NCBI RefSeq assembly: GCF_025972045.1
Contig: NZ_JAPDHX010000003.1
Coordinates: forward strand, 62,001-126,000
DNA: 64,000 nucleotides
Source of the DNA: Micropruina sonneratiae
GTDB lineage: Bacteria; Actinomycetota; Actinomycetes; Propionibacteriales; Propionibacteriaceae
Reading direction: 5' to 3'
Position numbers and translations under genes: made by a program. The notes below the pieces were generated by a model. The model made no database searches. It saw only the letters and a program-made list of their open reading frames with translations, and had not been told where the DNA came from. Shown here in pieces: positions 17,821 to 27,332 of the stretch (position 1 is its first letter; every line of letters begins with the position of its first letter).

Positions 17821-19717
17821 CGACCGGTCCCGCGGGGGTCGCCGGGGGTTCGGCCGGCTCGATCAGCAGTAGCCACGACTGGGCGCCCGAGCCGCGCCCC
17901 ACCTCGATGCCCGTCGTCATCAACTCGGCACCGGTTCCGGCCACCGTGCCCAGGTCGGACGCCGGCGCGCCCGGCCCCAGCAGCGTCACGGTGTACCGGG
18001 CCGCGGCCGCCAGGCCTAACGGACGCAGCCGGCACGTCGCGGCCGCGCCGGGCAGCGCCACCGCCATCACCACGTGAGCGGCACGTGCCGGGGCGGTGAG
18101 CTGGAAGGCCGGCCAGCGTTCCCCGCCGCCCTCGCGGCGCGGCTGCGCGGTCAGCGGCCGGATCACCCCGTGCTCCTGCAGAAGAGGCCGCACGTGCTCC
18201 CGGTAGACCGCGGCATGCTCGATGACCCGCTCGCGCAGCGCCGCCGACAGTTCGGGCAGCTTCAACGACAGCGCGAACCGGTGCAGCATCACCGCCCGCA
18301 GCGACGCGTCGAAGGTCTCGACGCCGATAGTGGCCGGGTCCAGGTTCTGCAACGGATGGAAGGTGCGCCACTGCGACTCGCTGAAGTGGAAGATGCTCGC
18401 CGCGGGCAGCAACTGGCTGACGCCCCACAGCAGCTGCAGCTGGAACTCGGTCCAGTCCGGATCGGACAGGAAGCCGCAGTGCACGTGGCCGAGCAGCCCC
18501 AGGTCGAGGCGCAGCCCGCCCGAGCTGCAGTCCTCGACGATGAGTTGGGGGTGCCGGTCGCGCAGCACGTCCAGCACCTCGTAGAGCCCGCGGTAGTGCT
18601 CGTACAGGCCGTCTCCGGCGTCGTGGCCGTGGTCGGTGCGCGAGCAGCCGGGGCCGGGGTCCAGGTTGAAGTCGACCTTCAGCCAGGACGCCCCGGTGCG
18701 GGCGACCAGATCGTCCAGCGTGACCAGGACGTGGGCCCGGCCGGCGGGGGAGCCGAGGCAGACGTAGCCGAGCCAGCCCGGGTCGCCCTCGCGGGCGCCG
18801 GCGAACCCCGGCTCGTCGCGGCGGGCCACGATCTCCGGACGCCGGGCGGCCACCGCGGCATCGTCACCGAGCGCCTCCACCTCGCACCACACGCCGAACT
18901 GCAGCCCCTGCTCGCGGGTGGCCCGCGCCAGCCCGGCCACCCCGGCGGGGAAGCGGACGGTGTTCTCGGCGTCCCAGTCGCCGCGGATGCGCCACCAGTC
19001 CGAGTCGGCGTCGGCGCCGCCGAACCAGCCGGCGTCCAGCACCGCCAGTTCATAGCCGAGCCGGCGGGCCACCTCGACGTTGGCGAGGAACGTGTCGTGG
19101 TCGATCTCGCGATCCTCGTAGGGCCACCAGTGGTTCCAGGTCAGCGGCACGGCCGGCGTCCGGGGCACCACCCATGCCGACGCCGCGGCGGCCAGCGCCG
19201 CCGTGGCGTCCGCCCTTGTCGGAGCGCTCGAGACGTACACGGTCGGGGCACGAAAGGTCTGCTCGGGGGTGACCCGGCGGCTGAACCGCCACGGGGAGAT
19301 GCCGGCCCGCACCACGAAGCCGGCCCCGGCCGGCTCGACGTCGAGACGCCAGTTGCCGCTCCACGCGGGCGTGACCACGACGGTGCGGCCGTCGCCACGC
19401 TCGAGGGCGAGCCACGGGTGCAGCCCCTTCGACGAGCGACCGGTGGTGTTCCGCAACTCCAGCGGCTCGGGACCGAGCGGCTGCCGGCGGGGAGTGAACT
19501 CGTCGCCCCAGTCGGAGCTGAACCAGTGCGCCGTCCAGTCCCCGGGTGCCAGTTCGACCAGCACGGTCGCCAGGTCGGAGACGTCGGTCTCGCCGGCGTT
19601 CACGGTGGCCGTCAGGTCGCAGCGGGTCACCTGACCGTAGGGGTTGGGCAGGTCCTGCAGCATCGGCTGCAGGGTCAGCGCGTCGTGCCTGGGCGCGGCG
19701 AGCGCGACGCCGGTCAT
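17810..19717 (-). CDS. Glycoside hydrolase family 36-like alpha-galactosidase
   Basis: This 635-residue protein has an N-terminal beta-sandwich and then a (beta/alpha)8 barrel. Recognisable barrel segments are ELAVLDAGWFGG, GLQFGVWCEVEALG and ASWLKVDFNLDPGPG (candidate nucleophile Asp in KVDFN). EDCSSGGLRLDLGLL and GFLSDPDWTEFQ (candidate acid/base Asp) follow. These match GH36/clan GH-D. The C-terminal beta domain is present and there is no signal peptide. It overlaps the neighbour on each side by 4 to 11 bases, so the operon is translationally coupled. Substrates could be alpha-galactosides or related sugars. Confidence 0.85.
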   Translation of the reverse strand: MTGVALAAPRHDALTLQPMLQDLPNPYGQVTRCDLTATVNAGETDVSDLATVLVELAPGDWTAHWFSSDWGDEFTPRRQPLGPEPLELRNTTGRSSKGLHPWLALERGDGRTVVVTPAWSGNWRLDVEPAGAGFVVRAGISPWRFSRRVTPEQTFRAPTVYVSSAPTRADATAALAAAASAWVVPRTPAVPLTWNHWWPYEDREIDHDTFLANVEVARRLGYELAVLDAGWFGGADADSDWWRIRGDWDAENTVRFPAGVAGLARATREQGLQFGVWCEVEALGDDAAVAARRPEIVARRDEPGFAGAREGDPGWLGYVCLGSPAGRAHVLVTLDDLVARTGASWLKVDFNLDPGPGCSRTDHGHDAGDGLYEHYRGLYEVLDVLRDRHPQLIVEDCSSGGLRLDLGLLGHVHCGFLSDPDWTEFQLQLLWGVSQLLPAASIFHFSESQWRTFHPLQNLDPATIGVETFDASLRAVMLHRFALSLKLPELSAALRERVIEHAAVYREHVRPLLQEHGVIRPLTAQPRREGGGERWPAFQLTAPARAAHVVMAVALPGAAATCRLRPLGLAAAARYTVTLLGPGAPASDLGTVAGTGAELMTTGIEVGRGSGAQSWLLLIEPAEPPATPAGPVDDR

Positions 19718-21102
19718 CGCCCGGGCCCAGGGCTGCAGTGCACCTGCACGACCCTCGGCGTCTCACCGGCGGGCAGCCACGGGCCGTCCAGGTCGCGGCC
19801 GTCGGCCAGCACCCGCTCGACGTGCGACCCGGAGCCGCGCAGCTCCAGGTCGAACGCCGAGGAGCGCCAGTTCAGCCCGCGTAGGGTGATCGCTTCGGTG
19901 CCCGGTGGCAGGCAGGGCGCGAAACCCAGCCGGTCGGGGCCCGGCCGCAGCCCGGCCAGGCCGTACAGCACGGTGCCGATGAAGGCGGACGCCGACCACG
20001 TTTGGTCGGGCTCGGACGCCCACTGATGGCCGGATTGCCAACCGCCGTCGGGGTCGCCGCTGAACGGGTGGTAGAGCTCGAAGAAGGCCAGCTCGCTGTC
20101 CTCGATGAGCCGGCAGAACCGTTCGAGGTCGGCGCCGAACCGTGCACTGTCGCCGGTCGTGGCGACCGCCTGCGCCCAGACGCCGTGGATCATCGGCCAC
20201 ACCGCGGCGCCATGCCGGCCGAATCGTTGGTCGTCGTAGCCGGGGAAGTGCGGCCACACCGCGGGCAGGCCGGCGGGCGCCTCGCACACCCCGGCCACGA
20301 CACCGGCGGCGTCCGGCCCACCGACGACGCCGGCGAGGATGGCCAGGGCGACCCCCAGCCCCTCCTGTTCACCCGACAGCCGGCCGTCGGCGATCAGGTA
20401 GCCGAACGGTTCGTCCGGCGAGGTCCGGAACCGGCTCGCGACCCGGGCGGCCAACTCGTCGGCGCGCCGGTGCCAGGGCTCGGGCTGTTCGCCCGCCAGC
20501 GCGGCCAGGTCGCCCAGGCAGTGCAGCGCCCGCACGTACAGCGCGTTGGTGGACAGGCAGTGGATGCGATGGGTGGCGGCATGGTCGAGGACGAACGAGC
20601 CCTCCGGCCGGCCCGGGTCGTGCAGGGCGGGTGGGTAGCCGGTGATGCCGTCGGCCATCACCGCCGGTCCGCAATAGAGCCGGGTGGCCCAGTCGAAGGC
20701 GCGCTGGTCGAGCCGGGCCAGGGTGGCCGCCCCGATCCGCAGGCCGCGCGCCGCCTCGACCGGGTCGCCGCTGACCATGGCGAGCATGTGCGTGCCCAGC
20801 ACCCAGCTGATCTGGTCCCACCACTGGTCGTCCCAGGTGACCGCGGTGCCGTCGGGCTCGCAGACCATTGCCAGCGTGTCGGCGCTGACCTGCGGCAGCA
20901 TCCACGCCCCCGCCTGCCAGGCGTTGATCGCGGCGTCCCTCGTCCACGGATCGGGGTAGCCGCTGCCGGCCCGCAGGTAGTGCATGGGCTCGTCGGGGCC
21001 GCGACCGGGGACGACGTTGTGCAGCACGCAGTCGATGGCGGATTCCAGCAGGGGAGCCAACCGTTGCGCCCACGGGCACTGCCCGCTCAGCGTCAGCGTC
21101 AT
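19714..21102 (-). CDS. Six-hairpin glycosidase-like protein
   Basis: This 462-residue protein has the look of an (alpha/alpha)6 barrel. An early segment, GSGYPDPWTRDAAINAW, has the WTRDxA pattern of glucoamylase- and GH63/GH37-like barrels, and a late GGWQSGHQWASEPDQTWSA may carry catalytic acids. A C-terminal beta strand region (AITLRGLNWRSSAFDLELRG) is also common there. I cannot place it in a CAZy family with confidence. It lacks a signal peptide and overlaps both neighbours by 4 bases, so it acts with the GH36, GH38 and GH3 enzymes. Confidence 0.65.
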   Translation of the reverse strand: MTLTLSGQCPWAQRLAPLLESAIDCVLHNVVPGRGPDEPMHYLRAGSGYPDPWTRDAAINAWQAGAWMLPQVSADTLAMVCEPDGTAVTWDDQWWDQISWVLGTHMLAMVSGDPVEAARGLRIGAATLARLDQRAFDWATRLYCGPAVMADGITGYPPALHDPGRPEGSFVLDHAATHRIHCLSTNALYVRALHCLGDLAALAGEQPEPWHRRADELAARVASRFRTSPDEPFGYLIADGRLSGEQEGLGVALAILAGVVGGPDAAGVVAGVCEAPAGLPAVWPHFPGYDDQRFGRHGAAVWPMIHGVWAQAVATTGDSARFGADLERFCRLIEDSELAFFELYHPFSGDPDGGWQSGHQWASEPDQTWSASAFIGTVLYGLAGLRPGPDRLGFAPCLPPGTEAITLRGLNWRSSAFDLELRGSGSHVERVLADGRDLDGPWLPAGETPRVVQVHCSPGPGR

Positions 21103-24100
21103 GCCCGCACCCCGCTGAAGCGCAGGGTGACGATCTCGAACGGGCGCAGCGCCAGCGTGACCGGGTCATCGTCGTGCTCGACGGGCGCGTCGGGCAGGAC
21201 CCGCTCGAGCAGGTCGGTGCGCTCGACCGAGTCGAAGCCGAAGCCGGCGTGCAGGCGTCCGTGCGCCCGCGCCCCCAGTGACTCGTACAGCCGGACGACC
21301 ACGTCGCCGCTGCCGTCCTCGGCGAGTTTCACCGCCTCGACCAGGACGCCGTGGGCCTCACAGCGCAGCAGCGGCTCGACGCCGTGGGCCCCGGCCAGCG
21401 CACGCAGCGGCTGGTTGAGCCGCTGGCCCGCGACGATCGCGTCGGCGATGTCGGCTCCCACCACGGCGGACACCGTGAGCCGCTGCCGGCCCTGGTCGGT
21501 GTCGGGGTCGGGGAACTTCGGCCCGCGCAGCAGGGAGAGGCGCACGGTGGTGCCGGAGGAGCGTTCACCGGCGTGGTCGCGGCGGATGTCGTGACCGTAG
21601 GTGGAGTCGTTGGCGACCGCGAAACCGAAGCCCGGCTCAGCGACCTGCACCCAGCGGTGCGCGACTGTCTCGTAGCGGGCGGCGTCCCAGGTGGTGTTGG
21701 AGTACGTCGGCCGGTGCAGGTGCCCGAACTGGATCTCGGACGCGGCCCGGTCGGTGAACACGCTGGTCGGGAACGCGAACTTGAGCAGCGTGCGCTGCTC
21801 GTGCCAGTCGATGTCGAAGTCGAAGTCGATCGCCGCCGAACCCGCGGTGAAGGCGATCAGGTAGCTCAACGTGCTGTCGCGGTGGCGGCGGACCACCTCG
21901 AACACCGCGCGGCGGTCGCCGGATTCGACCAGCCGGACGTTGGCGGGGCCGTCCAGATCGGTGACCATCCGGTTGATGTGCCCGTCGATGTCCCACGCCT
22001 CGTACATCGACGGTCGGTCGTTGTGCAGTTGCAGCAGCCCGAACCGCCGCCCCTCAGCCACCGCCTCGCGCCCGGTGGCCAGGTGAACCGCCGACGGGAT
22101 CAGGCCCTCGGCGTCCAGCACCACCCGGACGGCGCCGGTGTCGATCAGCCAGCCGCCGGCCTCGGCGTCCGAGACGGCGAGGTGGGGCGACGATGCCGGG
22201 TTCGCGGCAGGATCGGCCGGCGCGGCTTGGATCGCGAACGGCGCCACCCCGTCCAGCGCGACCGGCGCCGAGTTCACCGTGAGCGACATGTCGCCCTCGC
22301 CGGCCAGGGCACGCAGCGAGCGGTCGATGATCGCCTCGAGCGTCTCGGCGACCCGGGCGTAGTTCGCCTCGGCCTCGCGGTGCACCCAGGCGATGGACGA
22401 GCCCGGCAGGATGTCATGGAACTGCTGCAGCAGCACGGTGCGCCAGCAGTCGGCCAGTTCGTCGGTGGGGTACGGCGTGCCGGCCCGGACGGCGGACGTC
22501 ACCGCCCACAACTCGGCGGCGCGCAGCAGGTGCTCACTGCGCCGGTTGCCCTGTTTGGTCCGGTGCTGCGAGGTGTAGGTGCCGCGGTGGGTCTCCAGGT
22601 ACATCTCGCCCGACCAGGTGTGCGGGTGCTCCAGTTCGGCCTCGGCCTCGCTGAAGAAGTCGTGCACGGTGGCGATCCGGACGGTGGGCGAGCCTTCCAG
22701 GTCGGCCGTCCGATGGGCCCGGGCGACCATCTCGCGGGTCGGTCCGCCGCCCCCGTCGCCGTACCCGAACGGCACCAGCGAGACGGTGCCGTGGCCCTGC
22801 TCGGCGTACTGCCGTTGCGCCTTGGCCAGCTCGAACGCCGCCAGAGTCGAGTTGTAGGTGTCAACCGGCGGCAGGTGCGTGAAGATCCGGGTGCCGTCGA
22901 TGCCCTCCCACCAGAACGTGTGGTGGGGCAGCACGTTGGTCTCGTTCCAGGACATCTTCTGGGTCAGGAACCACCGCGAGCCGGAGGCCTTCGCCACCTG
23001 CGGCAACGCCGCGGAGTACCCGAACGAGTCGGGCAGCCACACGTCCAGCGGCTCGTAGCCGAACTCGTCGAGGAAGAACCGCTTGCCGTAGACGAACTGC
23101 CGGGCCAGCGCCTCCGAGCCGGGCATGTTGGTGTCGGACTCGACCCACATGCCGCCGACCGGGACGAAGGTGCCGGCCGCGACGGCGTCCTTGAGCCGCT
23201 GCCACAGGTCGGGGTAGTACTGCTTCACCCACGCGTACTGCTGCGCCGACGAGCACGAGAACACCAGGTCGGGGTGGTCGGTCGCCAGCGCGATCACGTT
23301 GGCGAAGGTGCGGGCGCACTTGCGGACGGTCTCGCGCACCGGCCACAGCCAGGCCGAATCGATGTGCGCGTGCCCGGTGGCCACGATCCGGTGCGCACTG
23401 GCGTTGGCCGGCCTGGCCAGGACGCCCTGCAGCGCCGCCCGGGCGGCGGGGGCCGTGCCGGGCACGTCGTGCGGGTCGACGGCGTCCATGGCGGCGTTCA
23501 GCGCGACCACGATCTCGGCGCGGCGGGGCAGGTCGGCCGGCAGTTCCTCGGCCAGGCCCGCGAGCACCTCGAGATCGCGGTGCAGCTCCCACACCTCGAC
23601 GTTGCGCCGGGCCAGGTGGAAGGTGCGCAGCACGTACAGCGGCTCGTCGGGCACGGTCGCCTTGGACGAAAACGGCGTGGGGTGCCATGACCCGCCGACC
23701 GCGACCTCGGGGTTGGCCGCGGCCTCGAGGTAGAAGTCGATCACCTCGGGGTGCTCGACCGGCAGGTAGCGGTTGAACGGTTCGATCGCCTTGATGATGG
23801 TTCCGTCGGGGCGGAAGGCGAGTCCCTCGGCCTGGCTACCGTCCAGCTCCTTGCGGAAGCCCAGATCCACCACGATCTCGTAGGGGACGTTGTCGGCGCG
23901 CCACCGCTCCGGCACCTCGCCGGTGACGTGGAACCACAGCGTGCTCCAGCCCTTACCCCAGGTGGACCCGACCTGGAACGGCCGGTAGTCCTGGGCCACG
24001 GCCTGCGCGAACGGCACCGGCTCGTCCGGCACGGGCCAGGCGGTCAGGGTGAGCGGCCGGGTTTCGCCGTACTGGTGGGGGACGATCAGCTCTTCGAGGA

Positions 24101-24143
24101 ACCGACCCAGGCGTCCGCGGTACAGCCACTCGTTGTCGCGCAC
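21099..24143 (-). CDS. Glycoside hydrolase family 38 alpha-mannosidase
   Basis: This 1014-residue enzyme has the zinc motif GHAHIDSAWLWP (residues 257-268) and the nucleophile Asp372 in VWLPDSFGYSAALPQ. The N-terminal domain precedes the barrel, and the long C-terminal beta region (from about 640) is typical of bacterial cytoplasmic GH38. I chose the GTG at 24143, opening VRDNEWLYRG, because GAAGGAG precedes it. An in-frame ATG at 24206 would start inside the upstream palindrome. It is the first gene of the leftward glycosidase operon. Substrates are probably alpha-mannosidic oligosaccharides. Confidence 0.93.
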   Translation of the reverse strand: MRDNEWLYRGRLGRFLEELIVPHQYGETRPLTLTAWPVPDEPVPFAQAVAQDYRPFQVGSTWGKGWSTLWFHVTGEVPERWRADNVPYEIVVDLGFRKELDGSQAEGLAFRPDGTIIKAIEPFNRYLPVEHPEVIDFYLEAAANPEVAVGGSWHPTPFSSKATVPDEPLYVLRTFHLARRNVEVWELHRDLEVLAGLAEELPADLPRRAEIVVALNAAMDAVDPHDVPGTAPAARAALQGVLARPANASAHRIVATGHAHIDSAWLWPVRETVRKCARTFANVIALATDHPDLVFSCSSAQQYAWVKQYYPDLWQRLKDAVAAGTFVPVGGMWVESDTNMPGSEALARQFVYGKRFFLDEFGYEPLDVWLPDSFGYSAALPQVAKASGSRWFLTQKMSWNETNVLPHHTFWWEGIDGTRIFTHLPPVDTYNSTLAAFELAKAQRQYAEQGHGTVSLVPFGYGDGGGGPTREMVARAHRTADLEGSPTVRIATVHDFFSEAEAELEHPHTWSGEMYLETHRGTYTSQHRTKQGNRRSEHLLRAAELWAVTSAVRAGTPYPTDELADCWRTVLLQQFHDILPGSSIAWVHREAEANYARVAETLEAIIDRSLRALAGEGDMSLTVNSAPVALDGVAPFAIQAAPADPAANPASSPHLAVSDAEAGGWLIDTGAVRVVLDAEGLIPSAVHLATGREAVAEGRRFGLLQLHNDRPSMYEAWDIDGHINRMVTDLDGPANVRLVESGDRRAVFEVVRRHRDSTLSYLIAFTAGSAAIDFDFDIDWHEQRTLLKFAFPTSVFTDRAASEIQFGHLHRPTYSNTTWDAARYETVAHRWVQVAEPGFGFAVANDSTYGHDIRRDHAGERSSGTTVRLSLLRGPKFPDPDTDQGRQRLTVSAVVGADIADAIVAGQRLNQPLRALAGAHGVEPLLRCEAHGVLVEAVKLAEDGSGDVVVRLYESLGARAHGRLHAGFGFDSVERTDLLERVLPDAPVEHDDDPVTLALRPFEIVTLRFSGVRA

Positions 24144-24170
24144 CCGTGCTCCTTCGCAGGCGTGAAACTG

Positions 24171-24206
24171 TTGAGTCAGTTTCGTCAAATTGACAGACTT
24201 AGTCAA
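24171..24206. promoter_or_regulatory. Candidate operator: 36-base imperfect palindrome
   Basis: The sequence starts TTGAGTCAGTTT and ends AGACTTAGTCAA, with 9 of 12 outer positions symmetric. It lies in the divergent space between the GH38 operon and the mutarotase-like gene, about 27 bases from the GH38 start. A related TTGACTTGAGTTAC occurs at 14417-14430 upstream of the ROK gene, so ROK autoregulation and control of this operon is a reasonable inference. Confidence 0.5.
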
Positions 24207-24263
24207 TCGCCGCGGGTGCTCCGCCCGCAGGACGACTCGCCGACGCCGTCGAGAGGGGCCGCG

Positions 24264-25262
24264 ATGACAACGCCGGCAACAGGCTGGGCCCGGGTCGAGA
24301 CCGGCTGGTCGCTGTCCGGGCTGGACGCCGTGGCGCTGGCCAGCGACCGGCTACGGGTGGTGGTGCTGCCCGGCCTGGGCGGGAGGGTCTGGGAGATCAC
24401 CGACCTCGCCACCGGCGTCCAGCCGCTGTGGCACCACCCCCGCCTGCAGCCGGCGCCGGTGCCGTTCGGGTCCGGTTACGACGACAACTTCATCGGCGGC
24501 TGGGACGAGCTGTTCCCCAACGACCTCGCCGAGGAACTGGCCGGCGAGCCGTTCCCCGACCACGGCGAGACCTGGTCGGAGGGTTGGGCGTGGCGGGTGC
24601 TGCCCGGTCCGGACGCCGCCGTCGAGCTCACCCTGCACGGCCGCATCTCCGGCTGCCGACTACGCCGGACGCTGCGGTTGGCGCCCGGGTCGCCGGCTTT
24701 GGCCTGCGAGGTCGAGGTGACCAACACCGGACGCGACGAGCTGCCGATGCTGCACAAGCAGCACCTTGCGGTGGCGCTCGACGCCGGCTCGCGCGTGGAC
24801 CTGCCTTCGGGGTGCCGGGTCGAGGTCGGCCCGTTCGGACGCCCCCGCGCGGGGGCTGGAGGTGACCGGTTCGCCTGGCCGGGGCAGTCCGACTTCGCCG
24901 CGCCCGCGCCGCCGGGCACCGCCGAGCTGCTGTTCGCGTCCGACCTGACCCAGGGCTGGTGCGCCGCCACCCGCGGCGACGGCACCGGCATCGGGGTGGC
25001 CTTCGACGCCGCCGCCTACCCGGCCTGCTGGACGTTCGCCTCGTGGGGCGGCTGGCGCGGCCTCGAGGTGGTGGTGCTCGAGCCGTGCACCGGTCTCGGC
25101 CTCTCGGTCGCCGAGGGCGTCGAGACGGGTCGGCACCGGGTGCTGGCCCCGGGCGAGGCGTTCGCCACCACCGTCACCGCGGTGCTCTACTCGGGCCTGG
25201 CCCGGGTCACGTCGATCGCCGGGGCGGGCGACGGCGTCCGGGTCGAGGGGGAGCGACTGTGA
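24264..25262 (+). CDS. Aldose 1-epimerase-like (galactose mutarotase fold) protein
   Basis: This 332-residue protein resembles mutarotases. It has an N-terminal LRVVVLPGLGGRVWEI (typical PxxGG), then NFIGGWDELFPND, then beta-sandwich strands with CEVEVTNTGRDELPMLHKQH. A conserved acidic residue in ELLFASDLTQ may be a substrate ligand. Mutarotases interconvert alpha and beta sugar anomers, useful when retaining glycosidases feed a 1-dehydrogenase. The ATG at 24264 follows GAGAGGGG. It opens the rightward gene set and diverges from GH38. Confidence 0.75.
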   Translation: MTTPATGWARVETGWSLSGLDAVALASDRLRVVVLPGLGGRVWEITDLATGVQPLWHHPRLQPAPVPFGSGYDDNFIGGWDELFPNDLAEELAGEPFPDHGETWSEGWAWRVLPGPDAAVELTLHGRISGCRLRRTLRLAPGSPALACEVEVTNTGRDELPMLHKQHLAVALDAGSRVDLPSGCRVEVGPFGRPRAGAGGDRFAWPGQSDFAAPAPPGTAELLFASDLTQGWCAATRGDGTGIGVAFDAAAYPACWTFASWGGWRGLEVVVLEPCTGLGLSVAEGVETGRHRVLAPGEAFATTVTAVLYSGLARVTSIAGAGDGVRVEGERL

Positions 25263-25293
25263 GCACGCACACCCACACCAGCGAGGAGAACCG

Positions 25294-26475
25294 ATGAGGA
25301 TCGAGGCCGTCGACATCTTCTACCTGGCGGTGCCGCAGCTGCGCGACATCGGCGACGGCAGCCAGGACATGGCGCTGGTGCGGGTCCGGGCGGGCGGGCA
25401 CACCGGCTGGGGCGAGTGCGAGGCCTCCCCGTTGCCCACGATCGCCGCCCTGGTCACGCCGCCGTCGCACTCGGCGTGCCACGGCGTCCTCGACTCGGTG
25501 CTCGGTGAGCGCCTCGACGACGTCGCCGACATCGGACGCCTCGCGCGCCGGGTCGCCGAGCGGGGGCTCGACCTGCTGCAGACCCCGCACGCCTGGTCGG
25601 GGGTCGAGATCGCGCTGTGGGACCTGCTGGGCCGGGCCCGGGGCGTCGCGGTGTGGCAACTGCTCGGCGTCGCCCAGCCGCAGCCGCGGCGCCCGTACGC
25701 GTCGCAGCTGTTCGGCGACGATCCGCAGCAGACCCACGACAAGGCGGTCCAGGTGGTGGCGGCGGGGTTCACCGCCGCCAAGTTCGGGTGGGGACCGTAC
25801 GGCACCGGCTCGGTCGAGGCGGACGCCGAACAGGTCGCCGCGGCCCGGGCCGGCCTGGGTGACGAGGTGGACCTGCTGGTGGACGCCGGCACCGTGTGGG
25901 GCGAGGACATCGAGGCCGCCGCCGCCCGGCTGCCCGCCCTGGAACGGGCCGGTGTGGTGTGGCTCGAGGAGCCGTTCGTCGCCGGGGCACTGGCGGCGCA
26001 CGCCGAACTGGCCCGGCGCTGCCGCGGGGTGCGGCTGGCGGGCGGTGAGGGGGCGCACAACACCCATCTGGCAAGGCAACTCATCGACCACGGTGGCGTG
26101 GGGTTCATCCAGATCGACACCGGCCGGATGGGCGGCATCGGGCCGGCCGCAGCGGTCGCCGGGTACGCCGCCGGCCGCGGGGTCACCTTCGTCAACCACA
26201 CGTTCACCTCGCACCTGGCGCTGGTGGCCTCCCTGCTGCCCTACGCGGGGCAACCGGGCGGCCGGCTGTGCGAGTACCCGGTGGAGTCCAGCCCACTGGC
26301 CCGCGGGCTCACCCGCGACCACCTCGAACCAGGCGACGACGGGCTGATCCGCCTGCCCGAGGGGCCGGGGCTGGGCCTCGACCTCGACCTGGACGCCGTC
26401 AGCCCCTACCTGCAGGAGGTCGAGATCGTGCTCAACGGGCAGACCCTGTACCGCACCCCGGAGCTGGTTCCGTGA
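25294..26475 (+). CDS. Mandelate racemase/muconate lactonizing enzyme family protein, probable sugar-acid dehydratase
   Basis: This 393-residue enolase-superfamily protein has an N-terminal capping domain (DMALVRVRAGGHTGWGECEA) and then the barrel. A catalytic lysine sits in TAAKFGWGPYG. The metal ligands are Asp in LLVDAGTVWG, Glu in WLEEPFVAGA and Glu in AGGEGAHN. A late histidine in FVNHTFTSHLALVASL matches the mandelate racemase subgroup, whose members dehydrate aldonic acids to 2-keto-3-deoxy acids. The exact acid (fuconate, rhamnonate, galactonate or other) is not decidable here. It lies 31 bases after the mutarotase-like gene and overlaps the next SDR by 4 bases. Confidence 0.85.
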   Translation: MRIEAVDIFYLAVPQLRDIGDGSQDMALVRVRAGGHTGWGECEASPLPTIAALVTPPSHSACHGVLDSVLGERLDDVADIGRLARRVAERGLDLLQTPHAWSGVEIALWDLLGRARGVAVWQLLGVAQPQPRRPYASQLFGDDPQQTHDKAVQVVAAGFTAAKFGWGPYGTGSVEADAEQVAAARAGLGDEVDLLVDAGTVWGEDIEAAAARLPALERAGVVWLEEPFVAGALAAHAELARRCRGVRLAGGEGAHNTHLARQLIDHGGVGFIQIDTGRMGGIGPAAAVAGYAAGRGVTFVNHTFTSHLALVASLLPYAGQPGGRLCEYPVESSPLARGLTRDHLEPGDDGLIRLPEGPGLGLDLDLDAVSPYLQEVEIVLNGQTLYRTPELVP

Positions 26476-27197
26476 CCGGCGTGGACGGCCGCCGCGCGGT
26501 GGTGACCGGCGCCAGCAACGGCATCGGACGGGCCGTCGCCCTGGCTCTGGCCGCGGCGGGGGCGGTGGTGACGGGTCTCGATCTGGAGCCGGGCCGGGAC
26601 GGCCTTGAGGTGCGCACCGTCGACCTGGCCGACCCCGACGCCGTGGCGCGCACGGCGTCCGGCCTGGGCGGTGTGGATGTGCTGGTCAACTGCGCCGGCA
26701 GCTACGCGACCCTGCCACTGCTCGACCTCGACCTCGAGCAGTACCACCGGCTGCTCGCGATCGACCTGCACGCGCCGGTGCTGCTGATGAAACACCTCGG
26801 CGCCGGCATGGCCGAGCGCGGCTGGGGACGCATCGTCAACGTGACCAGCGTGCACGCCCAGGTCAGCGAGCCGGGCGCGCTGGGCTACGACATCGCCAAG
26901 GCCGGCCTGGAGGCGGCCACCCGGGTGGCAGCGATCGAACTCGCGCCCCGCGGGGTACTGGTGAACGCGGTGTCGCCCGGCTTCGTCGCGACCCGGATGT
27001 CCGTCGTGGACGGCGTCGACGAACTGCAGGGGGAGGAGTTCCGCACCGTCTACCAGCAGGGCGGACGCCTGCCGCTCGGCCGGGCGGCGACGCCCGCCGA
27101 GATCGCCGCCCCGGTGTTGTGGCTCGCCGGCGCGGACAACACCTACGTGACCGGCCAGTCGCTACGCGTGGACGGCGGGCTCACCGTCCGGCTGTAG
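26472..27197 (+). CDS. Short-chain dehydrogenase/reductase (SDR)
   Basis: This 241-residue classical SDR has the cofactor motif TGASNGIG, followed by an Asp-ended strand VVTGLDLE that favours NAD. It also has VNCAG, the catalytic Ser in NVTSVHAQ, and Tyr/Lys in YDIAKAG. The C-terminal PLGRAATPAEIAAPVLWLAG and VDGG are typical. It starts at a GTG overlapping the dehydratase stop. In the diketo-hydrolase route an SDR oxidises either the aldose at C1 or the 2-keto-3-deoxy acid at C4, so this one is a candidate for either. Confidence 0.88.
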   Translation: MTGVDGRRAVVTGASNGIGRAVALALAAAGAVVTGLDLEPGRDGLEVRTVDLADPDAVARTASGLGGVDVLVNCAGSYATLPLLDLDLEQYHRLLAIDLHAPVLLMKHLGAGMAERGWGRIVNVTSVHAQVSEPGALGYDIAKAGLEAATRVAAIELAPRGVLVNAVSPGFVATRMSVVDGVDELQGEEFRTVYQQGGRLPLGRAATPAEIAAPVLWLAGADNTYVTGQSLRVDGGLTVRL

Positions 27198-27285
27198 TCG
27201 ACGCACGATCCCGGGGGGAGGACCGGGCCGGCGCACAGGTTTCGCTCCGGCTCTTGACCCTAGTGTCGCAGTGGCCGATCATGAG

Positions 27286-27310
27286 ACTTAATCCGCTCAG
27301 TGGATTAAGT
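27286..27310. promoter_or_regulatory. Candidate operator: perfect 9-base inverted repeat
   Basis: ACTTAATCC and GGATTAAGT flank the spacer GCTCAGT. The repeat is perfect and AT-rich in a GC-rich region, and it lies 22 bases before the first permease start. A TTGACC at 27254-27259 could be a -35 element, which would put the repeat near the transcription start. The ROK protein or an unlinked regulator could bind it. Confidence 0.6.
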
Positions 27311-27332
27311 ACCAGGTCAGAGGAGCTCTGGT

